Below are positions 23,901 to 36,700 of a stretch of 64,000 bases of DNA, one piece after another. A program made the translations under genes and the position numbers. Origin of the DNA: Anisodus tanguticus (taxonomy: Eukaryota; Streptophyta; Magnoliopsida; Solanales; Solanaceae); NCBI GenBank assembly GCA_034509755.1, contig CM067556.1:42020045-42084044 (forward strand), in the 5' to 3' direction. Each line of letters starts with the position of its first letter. Position 1 is the first letter of the stretch. The notes beneath the pieces are model-generated. The model worked only from the letters and a program-made list of their open reading frames with translations. It made no database searches and was not told the origin of the DNA.

Positions 23901-26900
23901 AGTGCATGAGAAGATTTCGGTGCGGACCTGTTTACATTAAAAATCATAGCACAAAGAGTGTACTTACATTCACATCACAAATCAGAGCATCTAAAAAACA
24001 TCATTAGGAAGTCTCTGTTGTATTATTAGTTACCTGTAATTTGCCCAAACGAGATTGCATTGAGCCAACAAATTGGTCATGCTGTTCCATCAAGTCAGCG
24101 ATAGCATCCTCATCTGTGGCAGAAACTGTTACACTTTCAGCTGATGAAGGACGCCCTCTCTTTTTTCCATACAATCAGAAAAGAACGAAAGATGAGTTAA
24201 GATCTGTATTAGGATAGTGATATAGAATTATACACGACTTCACATCAATGGCGAGGAAAATAACACAACTTATTAACATAACTTCACATCAAGGGTTTAT
24301 CCTATTGACAAATTTTAAAACCAACTAAATCATGTACATAAATGTGGAAGACTTTCAAATAGCTAGCAGTTTTATTGAGGATCTATACATTGTGACCCTA
24401 TGTATTATCTATGTGGCTATTGAAAGGCTCGTCTATCTAGAAAGTTTTGCAGTGACAATAGTGGCATTTTTTAATAAAGTGGAAGTACCTTATATTCTCT
24501 TCCTCTTGGGTCTTAAAAGTTTAGGTAGTTTATAGCAGAAGAAAGGACAATATGGCAAGTCATTAATACATGTGCTTGAATTTTTAATGATGGATTGATA
24601 TTTCTACCATCTTTTGCTGCAAGTTATTTTTTCCTTCTACATTTCACGTATTTTAAGCTGTTTACTAAAATGTTCAGAACTCTCTACAATTCTTCTGTCT
24701 TGTGCTAATTTTTTCAAAAATGTAAAATTACTGTTTACTTGTACTGATTTTTACACTGTATCATTGCACAAACATACTACTCCCTCCGTCTCAATTTTTA
24801 TGTCATACTTTTCTTTTTAGTCTGTTTCAAAAAGAATACCAGTTTTCTATATTTAGTTTCTAATTTTAACATTCTCATTTTACCCTTAATGATACTTTCC
24901 TTATAAAAATGACATATGATGTTTAAGGCCACAAGATTCAAAGGGTACTTTTTGTACATTATACATACCTTTAGTTTAAGACACGATTCAATAATTTCTT
25001 TACATTCTTAAATTCTGTGTCTAGTCAATCTAAGATGCATAAATGAAACAGATGTAGTATTAGTTTAATGCATGTTGTTTTAGAAATTAAAATACTAGTA
25101 TATTGGTTAGCTAATGAAGGTAGACTTAGTAACAGTTTTTTGGCCAAATACACATATAGCCCCTAATAGTTGGCACGATATGTTAGTTAGATACCTCAAC
25201 TTTAGTAACGACCAAATAGACATCTTAACTTGGCAAGAATGTGTCCCGTTTTGCATGTTCCTCCCTTTGGGTTTGAGCATGTATATTGACTAAAGATCAG
25301 AAAACTCATTTTGCACCTTCTCTCTTCTCTTTCTATTTCTCTTCACTTCTTTTTCAACCAAAAACTCCATTAACAAAGATTGGCACAATAAAGAAGATAA
25401 CGAAGAAATCTCTATTAAATAAATCAACTTAAAGTATATGAAGCTATGAGCATTATTATGGATTAAACCAACGAGTTCTAACACGGTCTCTTCACTTTTC
25501 ACACTGTATAGCCATTATCCACCACCGCTGGAATCTAGTGAAGCTCCTCTTGTGTACTGCTCAAAAAGCTTAATGGGGAAGTTCCCAATTGTGATCTTCA
25601 ACAAATACTTTTTTATTGTTAAATCTTTAACTAATACTTCTACTTCTGATCTACCACATTGATCCACCCTCGCTTTAAACAACTATCTTTCCAAAAACAG
25701 TGTATTTATAGCAGAGTATGTGAATTGTGAAGGTTGCTGCTTTTTGTTCCCTGCTAATCTCTCAGTTTCCCACAGTAAGGACTGAGGAGCTCTGCTTTTC
25801 TTCGTACTGAGCTAAAGTCGTGATTCCACCCCCCCCCCCCCCCCCCCCCCCTATTTTTGTACTTCGCTGCATAGTTTGGTTTGTGTTCTAGTTTTCGAAA
25901 CTTTCTTTAATTTGATTTTTTTATTATCAAGTTTTCATCTTTTCTCGGGACCCAATTGATTTCTTCAACTCTGTGGAACAATGGATATGATCTTCTTTGA
26001 AAATGTTTAGTTTAAGTTTTCCAAGATATGTAGTTGTGATTCTCTGTTTCGAGAATTCAGTTTTGAATCTGTTAATCACTAGATGAACATTCTGTTTTAT
26101 GTTAGATTTTCCCTTTTCACGACTTCTTGTTAGTTTTCAAGCATGAGTCAGAATTATGATGATAAAGTCTTTCCTATGTTCTTTGATGATATATTGACTT
26201 CATTGTGACATGTAACAGGTTATAGATTGTATGAAGACGCACTGAGTATTTGATGTTTGTTCTTGTTATTTGATCATGTTTTCATCTTTTCTTTACGTTT
26301 TGTTTTCTTCAACTTCGTAGATCAATGGGTATGATTTTCTTTGAAAAGGTTGACTTTCAATTTCCAAGTGTATCTAGTAATTCAAATTTTTTTTCGTTTT
26401 TTGACGTGTCATTTCCTCGTCGTTGTTAGACGTGTCAAATTGCGGTTGTAAGTCACGTGTGCTGAGTCTTATGGACTCATGTGTCCACGAATCAGAGCTT
26501 TAAGTGTTTATCCAATCACAAGCAAAATTAAGTGTTTAACTGATATCGTGTACCAACTTTGAGGGGCTATCTGTGTGTTTGGCCTTCTTTTATCGGTTAA
26601 TGAAGGTAGAATTACTAACGTTGAGGTTTAATGAATAATTCACAAACAAAAGGTTGCTAATTATAATCTGTTTACGGAAAACGTTCATCCAAACACAATT
26701 GTTTTATAAAAAATACAGCGGAGGGATACAAAACAACCATAGATTGGAACGCATAGGTCGGTGCAAAGGGACCGCAATACTTACACTGTATGGCTTGCCT
26801 CTGGAGTGTAAATACAAAAATAAAGGTTTGTGGTAACCGGTTGCTAAGAAATTTGAGAAAAGATTTAAGTGAATGGAAGAGACTATCTGAGGAGGAAAGA

Positions 26901-29900
26901 TAACATTGCTAAAGTCGAATCCATCTAACATAGCCGCCTAATTTATGTCTTTGTTTCATATTCATATAGGTGTTACAAACAAGTTGGGGAGTTGAAGAGA
27001 TTTTGGATGGGAAGGAAAGTAGGGAGAAAAGAAATATCATTTAATAGAGTGGAAAACGATTGCAATCCCCATGGGAAGGGGAATTAGAATCACTTTTAAC
27101 ACTGCAATGTTGGAAATATAGTTATGAAGATTAGCTCGAAAGGAGAATGCGTTATTGAGAGAGTCATCTACTAAATATGGTATCATTAACAATTGATGGT
27201 TTTCTGGTAGGGGGTAAACACTTATGAAGTATGTGGAAAGGGATTATAAAAGGAGTGGGAAATGGCTCTAAGGTGAGGTTTTGGAAGAATGTATGGTGTG
27301 AGGGGATATCCAGGGAGAATTCATATCCCACAAATTTTCAAACCAGTTTACGAGAAAAATGCTATGATAGTTGATTACACTGGACGATCCCGTAATGGGG
27401 TCATATGAGATAAATTTTAGCAAGGCTATTCAAGATTAGGAACCCCTGATTTCATCCTTGCAAACAAATTGAAGGCCTTGAAATATAAGCTAAAGGAGCG
27501 GAGTAAAACCATTCAAGGCAGCCTAGTCCTCAAGAAGCAGAGCATTCTCAATCAGTTAGCAGACTTTGATGGGATTCAGGGTCATAGAACTTTGAATGAA
27601 GAGGAAATTGCCACAAAAACCTCCCTTCACATGGAGATGGAAGAAATAGCAAAGCAAGAGGAAGTAGCCTGGAGACAAAGATCCAGAATTCTCTGGTTAA
27701 AAGAAGGTGACAGAAATACAAAATTCTTCCATAAATCTGCCAGTGCTCATAAAAGATACAACACTATTGATCAGTTATGTATAGAAGGAGAAATGGAGAG
27801 AACACTGAGCAGATCAAGCAGGAAATTGTTTCATTCTATGAGACATTATACTCTGAGACAGAAGAATGGAAGCCAACCGGAAATCTTAGGGATTGTCCTA
27901 TTCTGAAGATGAAAATCAAATGCTGACAGCCAGTTTTGAAGCTGGGGAAATATGGGAGACAGTAAAAAGCTGGGCAGGGGACAAAGCTCCTGGCCCAGAT
28001 GGTTACCTCCATGGCTTTCTATATCCATTGTTGGGAGACTGTAAAACAGGATGTGGTGAAGGCTATCCAGTTTTTCCATGGTCAGGGATTTTTTGAAAGA
28101 AGCCTGAATTCTATTTTTGTAGCATTAATTCCTAAAAAGGTGGGGGCTAAGGAATTCAAAGACTTTAGACCTATCAGTCTGATAGGTAGTGTATATAAGA
28201 TCATTTCAAAGCTTCTTGCTGAGAGACTCAAAAGGTGATCCATAAACTGATTGGTTCTCAGCAAATGGCTTTTGTTAAGGGAAGACAAATTATGGATGCC
28301 ATCCTCATAGCAAATGAATGTGTTGATTCTAGGATGAAAAGTAAAGAACCAGGCATTCTCTGTAAACTGTAAACTGGACATCCAAAAGGCCTTTGATCAT
28401 CTCAACTGGAACTGTCTACTGAAGATCCTACACCAAATGGGATTTGAAGCTAGATGGATCAGACACTGCATCAGCTTAGTCAGATTTTCAGTCCTCATTA
28501 ATGGCTCTCCAACTGGTTTTTTTTTGCTTCAAAGAGAGGGTTGAGACAAGGTGACCCCGCCTCTCTCCTTTTCTATTTATTTTAGCAATGTAAGGTCTCA
28601 ATGACATGCTGAAGACAGCAAAGAACAATAAATGGATCAGGGGCTTCCAAGTCAACCACAACACTGACGATGGTTTGGAAATCTCTCACCTACAATATGC
28701 TGACGATACCTTAATCCTATGTGATGCAGACAAATCTCAACTCACTATGTGAAGGATGATCTTTATCCTATTTGAGGCTGTCTCAGGCATGCATATAAAC
28801 TGGTCCAAAAGTTTTATATACCCTATCAATGAAGTACCTCAAATTCAATCAATGCCAGAAATTTTGGGTGGAAAAATAGGAGAGCTTCCTACAATTTACC
28901 TAGGAATGCCACTGGGAGCAAAGAGCAAGTCTATGCGGATATGGAATGGAGTCTTAGAGAAGTGTGAAAAGAAACTGTTAAACTGGAAAAGCCAATAACT
29001 TTCTCTTGGTGGAAGACTAATCCTAATCAATAGTGTACTTGTTGCTTCGCCTACATACATGATGCCACTGTTTCCCATGCCTGTTGAAATTGCCAATAGA
29101 ATAGATGCCTTGAGAAGAAATTTCTTCTGGCAAGGAAATTCTGACAAGGAAAAATTCCATTTGGTGAAATGGGATATTCTGTTGAATAGCAAGAAAGAGA
29201 GGGCTAGGCATATGCAATCTTAAAGCTCAGAACCAGAGCCTGCGGAATTGGAGAATGGCATCAGGAGAGAGATTCCTTTGGAAAAAGGTGATCAAAGGAA
29301 ATATGGAGAGGAAAACATTTGAACTATAAACATGGTGACCAGTCCCTATGGTGTCGGTGTGTGGAGAACCATCAGAAACCTTTGGCCAATCATCCAGAAC
29401 AGATCAAACTATAAAGCGGGAAATGGAAAGAAAATCTTTTTTCTGGAATGACTGGCGGATAGGACAATCTTCTCTTAAACAGTCCTTCCCAGATATCTAT
29501 GGTCTCTGTCAACAGCAACAAGCAACCTTAGAAGAAATGTGGTCAGAGCAAGGATGGAATTTTAGTTTCAGAAGACTCCTAAATGACTGGGAGATTGGCA
29601 GAATGGCAGAATTTCTGAACATCCTAGAGCAATTCAGTGGGCTATCTACAAGTGAAGATTGTATGGTGTGGCAAAAGGATAGCAAGGGCTTATTTTCGGT
29701 CAAGTCAGCCTATAAAGATCTCAACAGATCAAATTTTGTGATAGAAGGTTGGCCAAGGAAACTGATATGGAAAGTCAAGATTCCTCATAAAGTGGCTTGC
29801 TTTGTTTGGTTATTGGCAAAAAACAGAGCTCTTACTCAGGACAATTTAGCAAAGGGTTTTCATTTATGCTCCAGATGTTTCTTATGCGGTGAGAAAGCAG

Positions 29901-32268
29901 AGACAATCAATCATCTCTTTTTACATTGTAAATGGGCAGACCAACTATGGAGAATTTTCATCAACCTGAGGGGCATTAGTTGTGCAATGCCACCAATCAT
30001 AACTGATGTTTTAATTAGTTGGAACAGAGAAGGAAGACTATCCAATCAGAAAGAGAGATGGAGAATTGTCCCTGCATGTATCCAGATACTTTATAGAAGG
30101 CAAGGAATCAAAGGTGCTTTGAAAACAAGGAAAACTCTATCCAGAAGATAAAGATGAACTGTTTGGTGCTTTACAATTTTTGGTGTAAACAACAATGTCT
30201 AGAAAACATAGAATCTATCTTTGATGTCCTAGATTACATTTAGTAAGCGTTTTGGTCTTCCTATTGTAATCCCTTTTGTGTTCTGGATACAAACACAACT
30301 TGTGTAAGTACCCTTTGTTATAAATATATACTGTTTACCATTGTCAAAAAAAGATGCAGTTGAGGATTTCTTTTATAAAAATATAACTATAAAATGGGGA
30401 ATGGGGGAGATAAGATGATATGGAGGAGGTGGGGGCAAAATCTTCTACAATTAAATCTTATTATTTGGAATTGTCAGTGAAGGAATCTAAGAGGGAGGTA
30501 GCAGATAAGTTTTGAACACCAAGTATCCAGTGAAAGTAGCTTTCTTTGACTAGTATGCAGTGCCAGATGCTATTTTTTGTTTTTTGATGAAGTTGTTTCA
30601 TTGCTGGCATATCTAAAAGAGATATTGTTAGCTCCATTATATCTGTAGTATGCTAGAGCAGGGAGCTAACAAAGTCCCTAGGGGGCAAAGGCAGAACAAA
30701 ACTAAGAGACTAAGCTAATATAGACAAAGTGCTAGCTCCAGATGACAAAAAGAAACTAGTCTATGTGCCGGGAGCTAACAAAATAGCAGTGCGGGATGCT
30801 GTTTTAAGTGAGACGAATCTAAAGGGGGAATTTTGTGAGTTTGAGTTCCATGTGCAAAGAATCTGGAGAAGTTACTAATCATACCTTGTTGTATTGCAAG
30901 TTGGCTCCGCAACTGCGGACCCTCGTGCTCTCATTGTTTAGTATCTCATGGGTGTTACCAAGGGCAGTTTAGAAAGCAATCATGTGTTTGAGATTACTTA
31001 GGATTGGCAAGGAAAGGAAACCAACATGGACAAAGGTAGCATATCTCTTTTGGAGCGTATGGAAAGAAAGTTATAGAAGACTACATAATATTAATGATGA
31101 CGAAATCGCTAAGAGATCCTTCTTATTCCATTTGCATATTGATGCAAGGGAAAAAGAACTTGTTGTATAGATGGTAAAACAAAATAAATGACTGTGGACA
31201 ACTTAAGTAGAGTTACATTTTTCTATTTTTAAAAAGTGAAAATATTCCCGACGGCTAGTAGTGCACGGTTTGAAACTTTGTGGATAATGGGCCACCCCTC
31301 TGCCCTTCTCTACTTAAATATCAGGCTTCTTGTATGCAGCTGGATTAGAAGCCGTGACGTGTGAATAACCTCTTACACCGACTTGGTGTTTTACTAGTGT
31401 AAATTGTTTGACTTACCAAAAATTGTTTTATAAAACTTTTCTCGAAACAATCACCCCAACCCATGATTTTCAGAAAACTTTTTTGCGAAGTCTAAAAAGA
31501 ACTACCACCCAAGTATTCAATCATCACATTAAAGCTAGGAGACACACCTAAGAACATCCCCCCACCCCCAAATTCCTAGATTTTTCAAGGAGCTCATAGG
31601 AAAATATGCACTTATCTTGGCGTTCCCAACTCTCTATATCGTGCACAACCATTCATAGAAAGAGAGAGTACTACCCAGATAACAAAACAAACAAACACCC
31701 TGAACTTAGAGAAGGCAATGGAGAAGCCACATATAGGAGAGGAAAAAGCTCAAGTATCCTAGGGCTATTTCAAGGATCCTGTTGCCAGCACCTCAAAATC
31801 TCCTTTCCATTAAATGGACAAGGAGCAAAGATATGAAAATAGATAAGCGGCTTGAGACAAGCATCCTCAAGTGCTACCAGGGTAAAATTCAGCTCGATCC
31901 CCTTAAAAAATTCACAAGGGAGCCACATGAACTTGTTCAATTTCCAACCAGTGTTAACCAAGTCCATCAATTATTGGACTAAAATTACTCGTACGCAGGC
32001 TCTAAGTGCTAGCTCTTAATTAAGACCAAAGAGGAAGAAGATTGGAATTAGGCAATAACTGAAGGACCAAAACTGCTTTTCTTTTGGGTACCAAATGACC
32101 TATTTTAGGTACTACAAATGAGCTCACCTTTTTCAACCAAATACAATTCCTCCACATGCTTTTAGAAAACGTGGAAGCACATCATCATTTACAATATCAA
32201 CACGCATGATTATTATATATGAATAACAACAACAATATACAAACATATATGTAAGTATGTGTGCGAGC

Positions 32269-32301
<33 letters not shown>

Positions 32302-33738
32302 CTTAACAATTACCATAGTATTAAAAAATATGTAAAAAAACTAAAGAAGAAATCTCAGATTAGATTAATACCAAATTATTAGGAAGCATATTCAGAGCAG
32401 GTACTGTCCCAACAACATTGCTAGGAGCAAGACACTCCTGATATTGTCTCCTCTCTCTCTTCTCCCAATTTGCAACAATAGACCGTGTCCTTGCTAATTC
32501 AACAAAAACAGTGCATTTAGTAACCTTCATAGAAATGTGCAAACAGTCTCAAGATTAAAGTGAAAATTGTACCTCTTCTTTGACCTTCCATGGGATTAAC
32601 ACTCCTAACAACATTTCTGCGTGCTTCATCTGGAACAAATTGCAAGGTTTGATAAATTGCATCTACTCCATGTTATTCAAGAGAAAAAAAAGGAATAAGG
32701 GAATTTCAACTGTTAATTACAACACAACAGCAACAACAACAATGCCTCGATCTCATACTAGTTTGGGTCAGCTATACAAATCCATATATTCATTCCACTC
32801 CACTTCGGTCCATAACTCCATTTTGATCCAATAGGTAAAAGGTCCAATAAACAATGATAGTTACCTTCCAAGAAATTCCACAAAAACAAGAAAGCAATAA
32901 AGTGGGCGGAGAAAATCGGTGAAAAACATAAATAAACAAATCATATAAAAGAAGTATCTTCTCCTTCTAAATGATGATAGATGGCACCAAAATAGAAGGC
33001 AAACTAAAAATCAACCCAAGCACCATACTTTGTTGTAGGAGATAAGTAAACATAGGCAAGAACAATGAAAAATATCAATCTGTCTAGACAAGGCAGACAT
33101 TAACATAAAAGTAAAAGGCAGCACGAACATTGCTCAGTGACAAATATAATACACACACGCGTATAAATCAATGGCAGATGCAGGATTACTCGAGATGGAG
33201 CCAAACATTCTACATGGAAAGGGTAAAAGAGTTGATGAAATTTGAAGGGTGAAATGCATGTTACGAAAAGTCAGGGGCTATCCTGTATACAACCATAATT
33301 TGTGAAATATATTTTTACTGCCAGCTAATATTATTATTCATTTATTGTACTAGTGAAAGAGTCTGATTGGTATGCATTTCGAGGAGCTCCTATACCAGTC
33401 CTACCACTCAAAGGTTGGCAACATAAAGAAAGAAATGAAAAGGAAAAACAAAACGTTGTCCCTCACACAAGTTTCATGAATACAAAAAAGTTTGAAGGTT
33501 CTTAGATCTAATATAATATATGGACACTAGCTGATAGCACCCAAGGGTGTGAGCCTAGTGGCCGATTGGGGGGGGCTTGAGGTCTCAGCTTCAAATCCCA
33601 ACGGAGGCAAAAAACACTAGGTGATTTCTTCACATCTATCTAAGCCTTGGCGGACAGTTTTACACGGCATTTGTGCCCGGTGGAATTAGTTGAGGTACGT
33701 GCAAGCTGACCCAATCACCACCGTCATCAATATATATG

Positions 33739-33797
<59 letters not shown>

Positions 33798-36700
33798 CTG
33801 ACAACAGAAGGATAGAATAAATATATATATATATATATATAGCTGACAACAGAAGGATAGAATAAAGTAGTCACCAGATATCAACATTTGTGAAAAAGAA
33901 AATGCCTGACAAATTAATACGCACAATTTTCATTTTGGTTTCTGGAAAGTAACTCAGGTGCTGAATGCGCTTCAGGTTTTGTTGAGACCAGACACTTGTC
34001 ATCCTTCACATTCCTCTCAGTTGCTGCAGCTCCAAGTCTTGAGCATTTAACTGAAGGGAAATTGTTCTTGTCTGCTATACTGTTGAATTCAATAGCCTTA
34101 GGGACTTCAATGTCAGACTGTGACACATCATTTGGCCTCCCAGCGTCTTCCTTGAGAGTTGGAAACTTCAGTAAATCAGAGACTTTTGTCTGCAATGACT
34201 GCTGCATTGCCCTTTTTGTGGCTCCTTCTTTCCTGGGTTCAGATGCTTGCTCCATTCTGTCATTATTTCTTGGAACAATAACAGGTATAATCTCTGACCT
34301 ATTGAGAATGGAAGAATTAGCTGCTGATTGGGCTTTAGCTGAATTCCTCTTTAGACCAGTTGTATTAGGAACTGCTGCTGTGTTAATTGGATGTGCTTTT
34401 GCGCTAACACTCACATTTATTCTTTGAGGAGCGCCAGGTGCATTTGCAGTAGCTTCATTGAGAAGATAAGTGATGACTGTCAGAACTTTCTGGGAGCCAA
34501 ACTTATTAGATAAGAGAAACAAATAAAAATGCTATCAAATGAGGGGGAAGAAAAGAATCTCGAGACAAGGTGCCAAGCCAACAAATTAACACGAATGAAA
34601 AAAAAAAAAAAAAAAAAGGAAGAATAGCATTACTAGTAAGAGTCCTAGAATCCCTTTGAAGATCAAAATTTTGTGATACTGAAAGTTTTCCAAAAGATTT
34701 GGTCTCTTTAACAGGATCAGAATTTTGAGAAATTGAGAGTCTACCCAAATTGGCTTTGCTAGCATCCTCAGCCATATTGGATAAAGTCCCACTCGAATTT
34801 GATTTTACATCAGAATGAGCATTTAATCTAGTAGTATTACCCATTGCATATGGTTCAAGACGCTGCATGATAAAAACATGAAATAAATTAAACCTAACTT
34901 AAAAATCATAACACGATGTATAATCCAAGATAACTCCAACCAAAAGAAAAGACAACTTTTACCGAAATATCCACAACCCACACTCCAACACAACTTTGAT
35001 TGTAAGAGCAGCCAAGGAGTTTCCCTTCATGAATATTAAGATCCGACAATCGAGACCATCCAACATCTACTGTATCGTGACATCTAATTGGTTCCCACGA
35101 GCAAACCTACAAAGGAAAAAATTTCAGGGAACAACATATATTGCCACAATACATGGAACAACTATTTCTCAAAGAACAGCAAATAGCCAAGACTACCTTC
35201 AAACTCTCATGCAAACCACATAGAAGGGTTCTTCCATCGGGATTGAAGGTCATACAGCGCACCCCTGATGTCTAGAATTGAGATTAACAAATAGTTAAGT
35301 TTTTTACAATCTCAATACATCCAAGAAACATGAGAAGCACTCAGCTGTGATATTGTAACGAATATGAAAACTGAGATCAAAAAGAAGATGCGAAGACGAT
35401 GAAAACATTAACCTCGGGTCCAGAAGACCCTATGAGCTCAAAAGTTTCAAGGTCCCAGAATTTTACAGTTCTGTCAGCAGAACCTGGATAAGATAAAGAA
35501 CAAGAAAAAGAACAATGAGCATCTGTTTGCTAAGATGATGATGATCAGAGATTAATGCGACATCCAACTCTGAAGACCTTTTTTTATTAATTTGATCCTC
35601 CCACCACCACCATCCCACAATCCCTGCTTTCATGGGGTTGCCAGCATTACCATGCAAACTTCAAATAGATAGAACATTTTAGTTTCTAGAAAGTAGAAAA
35701 TTCATACATCGCCCACATTTCCCCATCAACATTGCCCCTTCTCTGGAACTGTCATTTCAATCATGACAAAGAAGCATCCAGCAATCAGTATCCACTAGTT
35801 ACATGGAAAGATTTAGGCCTCATTATATAGTGGGTTCTTAGTCCATTTTCACACGAGACTCTACAAAAAAACCCAGAATCACTGGTTTCTTTCATACTCC
35901 CTCTATCTCAAAATTTGTGCAACATTTGACTTTCAATGGCCAGATTGGGCTTGGGTCAAAGCCATTCTAGACTACACTTCAAAATATTTTACAATCACAC
36001 ATTAAATATTATCATGGGAGAGCATAGAATTCTAAACCTGTATGAATTTTAAAGAAAAATGTCATTTAACAGAAGTTCAATTTTACTTCTGAGAAGTTGG
36101 AATGGACAATTTTTGGGATGAAGGGAGTATTCTACAATTGTGATTGGTGAGGGAAGTCACTTTCTCTTAGAGCATTTTGAGATCAAAAACTTAATTGTTA
36201 AAAAATTTGAAGGAAGAAAGAAAAGCTTCAAACTGAAAAAATATTTAGAGCACTAAAAGTTTGCAGGCATAAATTGTCGAATCTACAAGTCCATATAATC
36301 TGTATACACTCGCCGTTTGTCAATTCAAATACTCAGTTATCTTGTCAAGTACGACAACCTACAGCATTAGGAAAGAGTTAGATTGTCAAAAAGTTTAAAT
36401 TTTACACAGAATACATAGCATGCAGAAAAGATCTCATTGAGTACAACTAAACTTACTGGATCCAGCACAACACAGCAAGCAATAAGACCGGCAAATTGAA
36501 TACCAGATTGACCCTTGTGAGAAAAAAGACATGTAACACTACGTCAAAGATTTTAATCACACCTGTTGCTAGTAGAAACTCATGGGGGTGAAAGTCTATG
36601 CACTGAATCTGCCCTTCGTGACATTTAAAATCGTGTAAAAGCTTTCCTGCAGTCAAATCCCAAAGCTGCAACAAAATTGAACTATTATCAAAATATTAGA

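Noticed and set aside
33533..33620. Possible tRNA gene
   Set aside because: Box A and B are present but the cloverleaf is not; this is the head of a SINE.
33660..33926. Ile/Tyr repeat open frames
   Set aside because: Translations of the AT microsatellite.
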